64,000 nucleotides of DNA from Antedon bifida (taxonomy: Eukaryota; Echinodermata; Crinoidea; Comatulida; Antedonidae), in the NCBI GenBank assembly GCA_963402885.1, contig OY727097.1:17608001-17672000 (forward strand). Reading direction: 5' to 3'. A program made the position numbers and the translations under genes. The notes under the pieces are model-generated. The model saw only the letters and a program-made list of their open reading frames with translations, ran no database searches and was not told where the DNA came from. Below, piece after piece: positions 1 to 8,876 of the stretch. The first letter of the stretch is position 1, and the number at the start of each line of letters is the position of its first letter.

Positions 1-194
1 AAGATCTGACGAACGCATTCTCTGACATTCCTCATGTTATACTTCTCCGGACAAATTGTATCAATAATATGCAGCACGTTTAGAGAACCGCTGGTAGTAT
101 CTGGACAACGGAGAAGAGCCGCCACAACAAGTTCTTGAAATGATAGAGGCATCATCAATGTATCGGTGAGATCGGAGAACATCATGCAAGACAT
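1..194 (-). CDS. Protein gene copy 0, 5' exon part, cut by window edge
   Basis: This is the first exon of the 183-residue protein gene, with its ATG at 192-194. It holds about the first 64 codons before the window ends. It carries the common F6 and P31 residues. The remainder lies outside the window to the left. Confidence 0.6.
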   Translation of the reverse strand, partial: MSCMMFSDLTDTLMMPLSFQELVVAALLRCPDTTSGSLNVLHIIDTICPEKYNMRNVRECVRQI

Positions 195-356
195 ATTTAG
201 GTTACTCGTAGTTCGGATAATAGTCGAATGGTAGCTTTTCAGATAATTCAGTTGACTTTAATAGTTGAATGCCGTAAAAATCAAAGGCACACCATTTTAA
301 AAATGTCTTTGTTGGTTAGATATTAATGAAAGAACAAGAAAAACACAATAGAAACA

Positions 357-449
357 ATGGCTGCGTTGAGTAACGCGGGCGCAATCGCAACAATAAACAA
401 TTTTAAAACAATAGAAACGGTAAAGCAAAGAAAGCGGATGACACTTTAA
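357..449 (+). CDS. Candidate 30-residue small ORF, repeated in most units
   Basis: This + strand ORF starts with ATG in a favourable context (ACAATGG) and ends at TAA. The product begins MAALSNAGAIATINNF and ends in a basic stretch KQRKRMTL. Its first third is G+C-rich with CpGs, unlike the A+T-rich surroundings. It lies in the divergent region between the protein gene and U1. I do not recognise it. It could be a real small ORF, a first exon (a possible donor ACG|GTAAAG lies within it), a relic of a gene, or chance. The same ORF starts at 2188, 3162, 4993, 6824, 10202, 12032, 13820, 15636, 17466, 18902, 20733, 22563, 24000, 25831, 27661, 29492, 31305, 33135, 34571, 36402, 38233, 40063, 41499, 43312, 45143, 48502, 51862, 55222, 57053, 61960 and 63773. 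The six units with the 266-bp deletion lack its start. Confidence 0.25.
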   Translation: MAALSNAGAIATINNFKTIETVKQRKRMTL

Positions 450-602
450 TGATTTGTCGGTATGAAATTAAAACTTCCAATACTATTACAAACAACTAGC
501 ATTTAAATTTAGTTGATATGAAAATATGTTTGAGAATAGACTACAGTTACTGTAAGTTACAGAAGATTATATTACCATTTACATTATGACACTGTAACTG
601 AA

Positions 603-610
603 TATAAATA
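603..610 (+). promoter_or_regulatory. TATA-like element upstream of U1
   Basis: TATAAATA lies 76 to 69 bp before U1 nucleotide 1. This is farther than a normal TATA distance (about -30), and animal U1 genes are usually TATA-less and driven by a proximal sequence element. Its role is therefore doubtful. The 395-bp deletion in the U1-less units has its left breakpoint at this element. Confidence 0.25.
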
Positions 611-678
611 CCAGAATGACACTTGTACAACAATACCAAGCCAATATCTCAGCTAAGAACGTGGTATGGCGTTTAAGC

Positions 679-844
679 ATACTTACCTGGCACAGGAGCG
701 ACTTTGATCAGGAAGGAATGTCCTCCCAAGATGAGGCCTCGGCATTGCACACACGGCTGCGGTTGACCCTTGCGATTCCCCCAAACGTGGGGAACTCGGG
801 TGTATAATTTATGGTAGCGGGGGACTGCGTTCGCGCTAACCCCC
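679..844 (+). ncRNA. U1: U1 spliceosomal snRNA, copy 1 (reference copy)
   Basis: U1 is the RNA of the U1 snRNP, which base-pairs with 5' splice sites in the nucleus. The 5' end ATACTTACCTGGC (679-691) is the universal 5'-splice-site recognition sequence. Stem-loop I carries GATCAGGAAGG (nt 28-38), the U1-70K loop, with G where human and Drosophila have C. Stem-loop II shows the U1A-type site ATTGCAC (743-749). Stem-loop III is TTCCCC-CAAACG-TGGGGAA-like around 776-794. The Sm site is AATTTATGG (806-814). Stem-loop IV closes with GGGGG (819-823) and CCCCC (840-844) around GCG-TTCG-CGC. The length of 166 nt is close to human U1 (164). The exact 3' end could be 1-2 nt further. Confidence 0.95.
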
Positions 845-1203
845 AATTCGACATTAATATTAGATAGCCTATGCAGTTCACGATAATCGTTAGGTTAATT
901 AAGAACACTTGATATATAACTATTTATGGTTACATTATCTGTTAAGAAACTTTGTTGGTTTGTAACTATATTTATTTTTCCTTTACAACTGTTGGTATAG
1001 AATATTAACATGCATTGAACGCTTCATGATTATTTCGAAGAATAATATCAATTATAGGCTCAAACTCTAGATTAAACAACATAAAGTAGTCTATTATAGA
1101 ACTTATACTTATTTAAATACTTTTATTACTTTCTGTTAAACGATAATTATATTTCATTTACAATATGTATTAAATGCTATTTAATTATAGATATTTTATT
1201 TAT
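845..1203. other. A+T-rich convergent spacer
   Basis: This stretch separates the 3' end of U1 from the stop codon of the protein gene. Beyond the 3'-box-like element and the AATAAA signals at its right end I see no gene in it. It contains the 18-bp segment (CTTTCTGTTAAACGATAA, about 1130-1147) that is missing from the 1,813- and 1,547-bp unit classes, and the right breakpoint of the 395-bp U1-removing deletion near 1004. Confidence 0.6.
853..865 (+). terminator. 3'-box-like element after U1
   Basis: ATTAATATTAGAT begins about 9 nt after the end of U1. Its AATATTAGA matches 8 of 9 positions of the core AAARNNAGA of the snRNA 3' box, which directs 3'-end formation by the Integrator complex, and the distance is as expected. 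The element is repeated after each complete U1. Known consensus is from vertebrates, so this is an inference. Confidence 0.5.
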
Positions 1204-1204
1204 T
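1195..1204 (-). terminator. Tandem AATAAA poly(A) signals overlapping the stop codon
   Basis: On the - strand the protein gene ends ATG TAA ATAAATAAAA, giving two overlapping AATAAA hexamers, the first sharing a base with the stop codon. The 3' UTR would be very short. The same arrangement is present in every copy with an intact 3' exon. Confidence 0.55.
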
Positions 1205-2025
1205 TACATGTCATATTGTTCTTGTCGAAGAAGTTTGGCGATAGAAAACCTTTGACATTTTACACTCAATGATGAAGACGTAGTATGTACACCGTTTAAT
1301 TGTTCTGTTTCAGTTTGTAAGCAATGTTGTTTTTCGCCATTTCTATCGCTGCAATTCAAGTGGTTTATGGATTGGAGATCTAGCTCCATCGGTGCATTGC
1401 GTGATATCGTATACAGGTATGCCACCCACTCGTTGTAAGTGTTGGATGTTACGTGGTACTTCGTTCCATTCACTATAATGATATATGGCAGATAGTATTG
1501 CCAACCGTCTGTCAATCGATACCTATAACAAGAAAACAAACTTATTTATTAATAATGATGATCATGTAAATAAATAATAAGGATGATAATCAATGGTATT
1601 TCTGTTAAAATTACAAATGTAGGGAGCATTATTAAGTAAAATGACAAAGTACTGTAACCGAATAAGTACTGTAAGTAAGTTGCAGGCAGTGAGTTTTATT
1701 TAAGAAAAGGTTATTACAAATAATGCGTTACCTGTAAAGGCCAACATAGTTATTGCAATGAATAAGTTGGTTTAATAATGTAAATCACATACCTGTGTCT
1801 GTCAACCTTTTCGATATACGGTGATTCACTGAAGATCTGACGAACGCATTCTCTGACATTCCTCATGTTATACTTCTCCGGACAAATTGTATCAATAATA
1901 TGCAGCACGTTTAGAGAACCGCTGGTAGTATCTGTACAACGGAGAAGAGCCGCCACAACAAGTTCTTGAAATGATAGAGGCATCATCAATGTATCGGTGA
2001 GATCGGACAACATCATGCAAGACAT
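1204..2025 (-). CDS. Two-exon gene, 183-residue putative winged-helix protein (reference)
   Basis: I do not recognise this protein. Exon 1 codes from ATG at 2025 down to 1793, exon 2 from 1522 to the TAA at 1204; the intron 1523-1792 has GTATGT and TTTTCTTGTTATAG ends and splits an Arg codon (residue 78) after its second base. The joined product is 183 residues. Residues about 17-83 suggest a winged helix: helices LSFQELVVAALLRC, GSLNVLHIIDTI and NVRECVRQIFSESPY, then wing-like IEKVDRHRYRLTDGW, reminiscent of the forkhead recognition helix pattern. Residues 85-118 are aromatic-rich; 120-165 are polar and probably disordered. No signal peptide or membrane segment is evident. ATG is the first in-frame Met after an upstream stop. 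A DNA-binding role is inference. This copy has L6 and T31, unlike most. Confidence 0.6.
1523..1792 (-). other. Intron of the protein gene with internal acceptor/donor
   Basis: The donor is CACAG|GTATGT and the acceptor TTTTCTTGTTATAG|G. Within it, at 1731-1739, CCTTTACAG is followed directly by GTAACG, an acceptor abutting a donor 61 nt after the first donor. Two direct copies of AGTACTGTAA lie at 1648-1657 and 1665-1674. An ORF-like reading across the acceptor exists but starts with TTG and is intronic. The predicted splice pairing is from sequence only. Confidence 0.55.
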
Positions 2026-2339
2026 ATTTAGGTTACTCGTAGTTCGGATAATAGTCGAATGGTAGCTTTTCAGATAATTCAGTTGACTTTAATAGTTGAA
2101 TGCCGTAGAAATCAAAGGCACACCATTTTAAAAATGTCTTTGTTGGTTAGATATTAATGAAAGAACAAGAAAAACACAATAGAAACAATGGCTGCGTTGA
2201 GTAACGCGGGCGCAATCGCAACAATAAACAATTTTAAAACAATAGAAACGGTAAAGCAAAGAAAGCGGATGACACTTTAATGATTTGTCGGTATGAAATT
2301 AAAACTTCCAATACTATTACAAACAACTAGCATTTAAAT

Positions 2340-2999
2340 TTAGTTGATATGAAAATATGTTTGAGAATAGACTACAGTTATCGTATACAGGTATGCCACC
2401 CACTCGTTGTAAGTGTTGGATGTTACGTGGTACTTCGTTCCATTCACTATAATGATATATGGCAGATAGTATTGCCAACCGTCTGTCAATCGATACCTAT
2501 AACAAGAAAACAAACTTATTTATTAATAATGATGATCATGTAAATAAATAATAAGGATGATAATCAATGGTATTTCTGTTAAAATTACAAATGTAGGGAG
2601 CATTATTAAGTAAAATGACAAAGTACTGTAACCGAATAAGTACTGTAAGTAAGTTGCAGGCAGTGAGTTTTATTTAAGAAAAGGTTATTACAAATAATGC
2701 GTTACCTGTAAAGGCCAACATAGTTATTGCAATGAATAAGTTGGTTTAATAATGTAAATCACATACCTGTGTCTGTCAACCTTTTCGATATACGGAGATT
2801 CACTGAAGATCTGACGAACGCATTCTCTGACATTCCTCATGTTATACTTCTCCGGACAAATTGTATCAATAATATGCAGCACGTTTAGAGAACCGCTGGT
2901 AGTATCTGGACAACGGAGAAGAGCCGCCACAACAAGTTCTTGAAATGATAGAGGCATCATCAATGTATCGGTGAGATCGGAGAACATCATGCAAGACAT
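2340..2999 (-). pseudogene. Protein gene copy 2, truncated 3' exon
   Basis: This copy sits in the 974-bp unit. Exon 1 (ATG at 2999) and the intron are intact, but exon 2 stops at a deletion junction at 2380/2381 after about 38 codons. The reading frame then runs 14 or so codons into former U1-upstream DNA and meets TAA at 2340-2342. The last 67 or so residues, the stop codon and the AATAAA signals are lost. Confidence 0.65.
2371..2390. other. 857-bp deletion junction (974-bp unit)
   Basis: At 2380/2381 the U1-upstream sequence ACTACAGTTA joins directly to TCGTATACAG of exon 2. Comparison with the first unit shows that about 551-1407 is missing, that is the U1 promoter, U1, the spacer and the 3' half of exon 2. 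Microhomology at the junction is only about 2 nt (TA). Confidence 0.85.
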
Positions 3000-3483
3000 A
3001 TTTAGGTTACTCGTAGTTCGGATAATAGTCGAATGGTAGCTTTTCAGATAATTCAGTTGACTTTAATAGTTGAATGCCGTAGAAATCAAAGGCACACCAT
3101 TTTAAAAATGTCTTTGTTGGTTAGATATTAATGAAAGAACAAGAAAAACACAATAGAAACAATGGCTGCGTTGAGTAACGCGGGCGCAATCGCAACAATA
3201 AACAATTTTAAAACAATAGAAACGGTAAAGCAAAGAAAGCGGATGACACTTTAATGATTTGTCGGTATGAAATTAAAACTTCCAATACTATTACAAACAA
3301 CTAGCATTTAAATTTAGTTGATATGAAAATATGTTTGAGAATAGACTACAGTTACTGTAAGTTACAGAAGATTATATTACCATTTACATTATGACACTGT
3401 AACTGAATATAAATACCAGAATGACACTTGTACAACAATACCAAGCCAATATCTCAGCTAAGAACGTGGTATGGCGTTTAAGC

Positions 3484-3649
3484 ATACTTACCTGGCACAG
3501 GAGCGACTTTGATCAGGAAGGAATGTCCTCCCAAGATGAGGCCTCGGCATTGCACACACGGCTGCGGTTGACCCTTGCGATTCCCCCAAACGTGGGGAAC
3601 TCGGGTGTATAATTTATGGTAGCGGGGGACTGCGTTCGCGCTAACCCCC
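3484..3649 (+). ncRNA. U1: U1 snRNA, copy 2
   Basis: Identical in sequence to the reference U1 as far as read by eye, including 5' end, Sm site and closing stem. Confidence 0.95.
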
Positions 3650-4008
3650 AATTCGACATTAATATTAGATAGCCTATGCAGTTCACGATAATCGTTAGGT
3701 TAATTAAGAACACTTGATATATAACTATTTATGGTTACATTATCTGTTAAGAAACTTTGTTGGTTTGTAACTATATTTATTTTTCCTTTACAACTGTTGG
3801 TATAGAATATTAACATGCATTGAACGCTTCATGATTATTTCGAAGAATAATATCAATTATAGGCTCAAACTCTAGATTAAACAACATAAAGTAGTCTATT
3901 ATAGAACTTATACTTATTTAAATACTTTTATTACTTTCTGTTAAACGATAATTATATTTCATTTACAATATGTATTAAATGCTATTTAATTATAGATATT
4001 TTATTTAT

Positions 4009-4830
4009 TTACATGTCATATTGTTCTTGTCGAAGAAGTTTGGCGATAGAAAACCTTTGACATTTTACACTCAATGATGAAGACGTAGTATGTACACCGT
4101 TTAATTGTTCTGTTTCAGTTTGTAAGCAATGTTGTTTTTCGCCATTTCTATCGCTGCAATTCAAGTGGTTTATGGATTGGAAATCTAGCTCCATCGGTGC
4201 ATTGCGTGATATCGTATACAGGTATGCCACCCACTCGTTGTAAGTGTTGGATGTTACGTGGTACTTCGTTCCATTCACTATAATGATATATGGCAGATAG
4301 TATTGCCAACCGTCTGTCAATCGATACCTATAACAAGAAAACAAACTTATTTATTAATAATGATGATCATGTAAATAAATAATAAGGATGATAATCAATG
4401 GTATTTCTGTTAAAATTACAAATGTAGGGAGCATTATTAAGTAAAATGACAAAGTACTGTAACCGAATAAGTACTGTAAGTAAGTTGCAGGCAGTGAGTT
4501 TTATTTAAGAAAAGGTTATTACAAATAATGCGTTACCTGTAAAGGCCAACATAGTTATTGCAATGAATAAGTTGGTTTAATAATGTAAATCACATACCTG
4601 TGTCTGTCAAACTTTTCGATATACGGTGATTCACTGAAGATCTGACGAACGCATTCTCTGACATTCCTCATGTTATACTTCTCCGGACAAATTGTATCAA
4701 TAATATGCAGCACGTTTAGAGAACCGCTGGTAGTATCTGTACAACGGAGAAGAGCCGCCACAACAAGTTCTTGAAATGATAGAGGCATCATCAATGTATC
4801 GGTGAGATCGGACAACATCATGCAAGACAT
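4009..4830 (-). CDS. Protein gene copy 3
   Basis: Complete two-exon copy. It differs from the majority by L6, T31, F74 (V in others; the only copy with it) and F127 (L in most copies). F74 lies in the wing-like part of the putative winged helix. Confidence 0.58.
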
Positions 4831-5314
4831 ATTTAGGTTACTCGTAGTTCGGATAATAGTCGAATGGTAGCTTTTCAGATAATTCAGTTGACTTTAATAG
4901 TTGAATGCCGTAGAAATCAAAGGCACACCATTTTAAAAATGTCTTTGTTGGTTAGATATTAATGAAAGAACAAGAAAAACACAATAGAAACAATGGCTGC
5001 GTTGAGTAACGCGGGCGCAATCGCAACAATAAACAATTTTAAAACAATAGAAACGGTAAAGCAAAGAAAGCGGATGACACTTTAATGATTTGTCGGTATG
5101 AAATTAAAACTTCCAATACTATTACAAACAACTAGCATTTAAATTTAGTTGATATGAAAATATGTTTGAGAATAGACTACAGTTACTGTAAGTTACAGAA
5201 GATTATATTACCATTTACATTATGACACTGTAACTGAATATAAATACCAGAATGACACTTGTACAACAATACCAAGCCAATATCTCAGCTAAGAACGTGG
5301 TATGGCGTTTAAGC

Positions 5315-5480
5315 ATACTTACCTGGCACAGGAGCGACTTTGATCAGGAAGGAATGTCCTCCCAAAATGAGGCCTCGGCATTGCACACACGGCTGCGGTT
5401 GACCCTTGCGATTCCCCCAAACGTGGGGAACTCGGGTGTATAATTTATGGTAGCGGGGGACTGCGTTCGCGCTAACCCCC
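5315..5480 (+). ncRNA. U1: U1 snRNA, copy 3 with G52A
   Basis: Complete copy. The only difference seen is G to A at 5366 (nt 52), in the short linker between stem-loops I and II, so structure should be kept. Confidence 0.93.
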
Positions 5481-5839
5481 AATTCGACATTAATATTAGA
5501 TAGCCTATGCAGTTCACGATAATCGTTAGGTTAATTAAGAACACTTGATATATAACTATTTATGGTTACATTATCTGTTAAGAAACTTTGTTGGTTTGTA
5601 ACTATATTTATTTTTCCTTTACCACTGTTGGTATAGAATATTAACATGCATTGAACGCTTCATGATTATTTCGAAGAATAATATCAATTATAGGCTCAAA
5701 CTCTAGATTAAACAACATAAAGTAGTCTATTATAGAACTTATACTTATTTAAATACTTTTATTACTTTCTGTTAAACGATAATTATATTTCATTTACAAT
5801 ATGTATTAAATGCTATTTAATTATAGATATTTTATTTAT

Positions 5840-6661
5840 TTACATGTCATATTGTTCTTGTCGAAGAAGTTTGGCGATAGAAAACCTTTGACATTTTACA
5901 CTCAATGATGAAGACGTAGTATGTACACCGTTTAATTGTTCTGTTTCAGTTTGTAAGCAATGTTGTTTTTCGCCATTTCTATCGCTGCAATTCAAGTGGT
6001 TTATGGATTGGAAATCTAGCTCCATCGGTGCATTGCGTGATATCGTATACAGGTATGCCACCCACTCGTTGTAAGTGTTGGATGTTACGTGGTACTTCGT
6101 TCCATTCACTATAATGATATATGGCAGATAGTATTGCCAACCGTCTGTCAATCGATACCTATAACAAGAAAACAAACTTATTTATTAATAATGATGATCA
6201 TGTAAATAAATAATAAGGATGATAATCAATGGTATTTCTGTTAAAATTACAAATGTAGGGAGCATTATTAAGTAAAATGACAAAGTACTGTAACCGAATA
6301 AGTACTGTAAGTAAGTTGCAGGCAGTGAGTTTTATTTAAGAAAAGGTTATTACAAATAATGCGTTACCTGTAAAGGCCAACATAGTTATTGCAATGAATA
6401 AGTTGGTTTAATAATGTAAATCACATACCTGTGTCTGTCAACCTTTTCGATATACGGAGATTCACTGAAGATCTGACGAACGCATTCTCTGACATTCCTC
6501 ATGTTATACTTCTCCGGACAAATTGTATCAATAATATGCAGCACGTTTAGAGAACCGCTGGTAGTATCTGGACAACGGAGAAGAGCCGCCACAACAAGTT
6601 CTTGAAATGATAGAGGCATCATCAATGTATCGGTGAGATCGGAGAACATCATGCAAGACAT
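5840..6661 (-). CDS. Protein gene copy 4
   Basis: Complete two-exon copy with the majority residues F6 and P31 but F127 in exon 2, shared with copies 3 and 5. Confidence 0.58.
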
Positions 6662-7145
6662 ATTTAGGTTACTCGTAGTTCGGATAATAGTCGAATGGTA
6701 GCTTTTCAGATAATTCAGTTGACTTTAATAGTTGAATGCCGTAGAAATCAAAGGCACACCATTTTAAAAATGTCTTTGTTGGTTAGATATTAATGAAAGA
6801 ACAAGAAAAACACAATAGAAACAATGGCTGCGTTGAGTAACGCGGGCGCAATCGCAACAATAAACAATTTTAAAACAATAGAAACGGTAAAGCAAAGAAA
6901 GCGGATGACACTTTAATGATTTGTCGGTATGAAATTAAAACTTCCAATACTATTACAAACAACTAGCATTTAAATTTAGTTGATATGAAAATATGTTTGA
7001 GAATAGACTACAGTTACTGTAAGTTACAGAAGATTATATTACCATTTACATTATGACACTGTAACTGAATATAAATACCAGAATGACACTTGTACAACAA
7101 TACTAAGCCAATATCTCAGCTAAGAACGTGGTATGGCGTTTAAGC

Positions 7146-7311
7146 ATACTTACCTGGCACAGGAGCGACTTTGATCAGGAAGGAATGTCCTCCCAAGATG
7201 AGGCCTCGGCATTGCACACACGGCTGCGGTTGACCCTTGCGATTCCCCCAAACGTGGGGAACTCGGGTGTATAATTTATGGTAGCGGGGGACTGCGTTCG
7301 CGCTAACCCCC
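7146..7311 (+). ncRNA. U1: U1 snRNA, copy 4
   Basis: The RNA sequence is standard. A C to T change lies at 7104, 42 bp before nucleotide 1, inside the interval where the proximal sequence element is expected; expression of this copy might differ. Confidence 0.93.
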
Positions 7312-7670
7312 AATTCGACATTAATATTAGATAGCCTATGCAGTTCACGATAATCGTTAGGTTAATTAAGAACACTTGATATATAACTATTTATGGTTAC
7401 ATTATCTGTTAAGAAACTTTGTTGGTTTGTAACTATATTTATTTTTCCTTTACAACTGTTGGTATAGAATATTAACATGCATTGAACGCTTCATGATTAT
7501 TTCGAAGAATAATATCAATTATAGGCTCAAACTCTAGATTAAACAACATAAAGTAGTCTATTATAGAACTTATACTTATTTAAATACTTTTATTACTTTC
7601 TGTTAAACGATAATTATATTTCATTTACAATATGTATTAAATGCTATTTAATTATAGATATTTTATTTAT

Positions 7671-8425
7671 TTACATGTCATATTGTTCTTGTCGAAGAAG
7701 TTTGGCGATAGAAAACCTTTGACATTTTACACTCAATGATGAAGACGTAGTATGTACACCGTTTAATTGTTCTGTTTCAGTTTGTAAGCAATGTTGTTTT
7801 TCGCCATTTCTATCGCTGCAATTCAAGTGGTTTATGGATTGGAAATCTAGCTCCATCGGTGCATTGCGTGATATCGTATACAGGTATGCCACCCACTCGT
7901 TGTAAGTGTTGGATGTTACGTGGTACTTCGTTCCATTCACTATAATGATATATGGCAGATAGTATTGCCAACCGTCTGTCAATCGATACCTATAACAAGA
8001 AAACAAACTTATTTATTAATAATGATGATCATGTAAATAAATAATAAGGATGATAATCAATGGTATTTCTGTTAAAATTACAAATGTAGGGAGCATTATT
8101 AAGTAAAATGACAAAGTACTGTAACCGAATAAGTACTGTAAGTAAGTTGCAGGCAGTGAGTTTTATTTAAGAAAAGGTTATTACAAATAATGCGTTACCT
8201 GTAAAGGCCAACATAGTTATTGCAATGAATAAGTTGGTTTAATAATGTAAATCACATACCTGTGTCTGTCAACCTTTTCGATATACGGAGATTCACTGAA
8301 GATCTGACGAACGCATTCTCTGACATTCCTCATGTTATACTTCTCCGGACAAATTGTATCAATAATATGCAGCACGTTTAGAGAACCGCTGGTAGTATCT
8401 GGACAACGGAGAAGAGCCGCCACAA
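7671..8425 (-). pseudogene. Protein gene copy 5, 5' end deleted
   Basis: Exon 2 (with F127), the intron and most of exon 1 remain, but the first 23 or so codons with the ATG are gone through the 266-bp deletion. The remaining frame opens only with a TTG in foreign upstream sequence, so a normal product is unlikely. Confidence 0.7.
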
Positions 8426-8435
8426 TAAACAATTT
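8415..8435. other. 266-bp deletion junction, type copy
   Basis: GCCGCCACAA joins TAAACAATTT. Compared with a full unit (deleted part 6595-6860) this removes the protein start codon, its 5' leader and the start of the + strand small ORF. Flanks share the microhomology ACAA. The same junction recurs near 46726, 50085, 53445, 58636 and 60183. Confidence 0.9.
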
Positions 8436-8710
8436 TAAAACAATAGAAACGGTAAAGCAAAGAAAGCGGATGACACTTTAATGATTTGTCGGTATGAAAT
8501 TAAAACTTCCAATACTATTACAAACAACTAGCATTTAAATTTAGTTGATATGAAAATATGTTTGAGAATAGACTACAGTTACTGTAAGTTACAGAAGATT
8601 ATATTACCATTTACATTATGACACTGTAACTGAATATAAATACCAGAATGACACTTGTACAACAATACCAAGCCAATATCTCAGCTAAGAACGTGGTATG
8701 GCGTTTAAGC

Positions 8711-8876
8711 ATACTTACCTGGCACAGGAGCGACTTTGATCAGGAAGGAATGTCCTCCCAAGATGAGGCCTCGGCATTGCACACACGGCTGCGGTTGACC
8801 CTTGCGATTCCCCCAAACGTGGGGAACTCGGGTGTATAATTTATGGTAGCGGGGGACTGCGTTCGCGCTAACCCCC
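8711..8876 (+). ncRNA. U1: U1 snRNA, copy 5
   Basis: Standard sequence. It lies in a unit with the 266-bp and 18-bp deletions, leaving 285 bp between the damaged protein gene and U1. Confidence 0.94.

Larger units (their letters stand above)
195..678. promoter_or_regulatory. Divergent intergenic region between protein gene and U1
   Basis: These 484 bp separate the protein start codon (- strand) from U1 nucleotide 1 (+ strand), so both promoters should lie here. Visible elements are a G+C-richer patch at about 357-391 with a hairpin GCGTT-GAGT-AACGC, a TATA-like TATAAATA at 603-610 (-76 to -69 from U1), and an inverted repeat AGTTACAG (555-562) / CTGTAACT (592-599). The proximal sequence element of animal U1 genes usually lies near -60 to -40, here about 618-638; I cannot match it to a known lineage consensus. 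On the - strand a four-codon upstream ORF (ATG GTG TGC CTT TGA) lies before the protein ATG, if transcription starts that far up. The same region precedes every complete U1 copy. Confidence 0.5.
1..5610. repeat. Higher-order repeat of period 2,805 bp, two copies
   Basis: U1 copies at 679 and 3484 are 2,805 bp apart, as are protein genes starting at 2025 and 4830, which share the rare L6 and T31 codons, and those at 194 and 2999, which share F6 and P31. Only one 974-bp deletion junction is in the window because the copy to the left is cut by the edge. The right limit is approximate. Confidence 0.6.

Noticed and set aside
603-610. TATAAATA as the core promoter of U1
   Set aside because: At -76 it is too far from nucleotide 1 for a TATA box; listed only as a TATA-like element.
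616-807. 63-codon + strand ORF over U1
   Set aside because: It runs through the U1 snRNA gene and its promoter; the RNA gene fully explains the conservation.
708-908. 66-codon - strand ORF antisense to U1
   Set aside because: It lacks an ATG start (opens with GTG) and is the antisense shadow of U1.
1523-1539. Start of the 3' exon ORF as an independent 111-residue protein
   Set aside because: The apparent start is a TTG inside the polypyrimidine tract of the intron; the TTATAG acceptor and phase match show it is the second exon.
2349-2543. 64-codon + strand ORF at the 974-bp unit junction
   Set aside because: It is antisense to the truncated second exon and arises only from the deletion junction.
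8426-8432. New start for the 5'-deleted protein copies
   Set aside because: The frame opens only with TTG in sequence brought in by the deletion; no ATG precedes the remaining exon.
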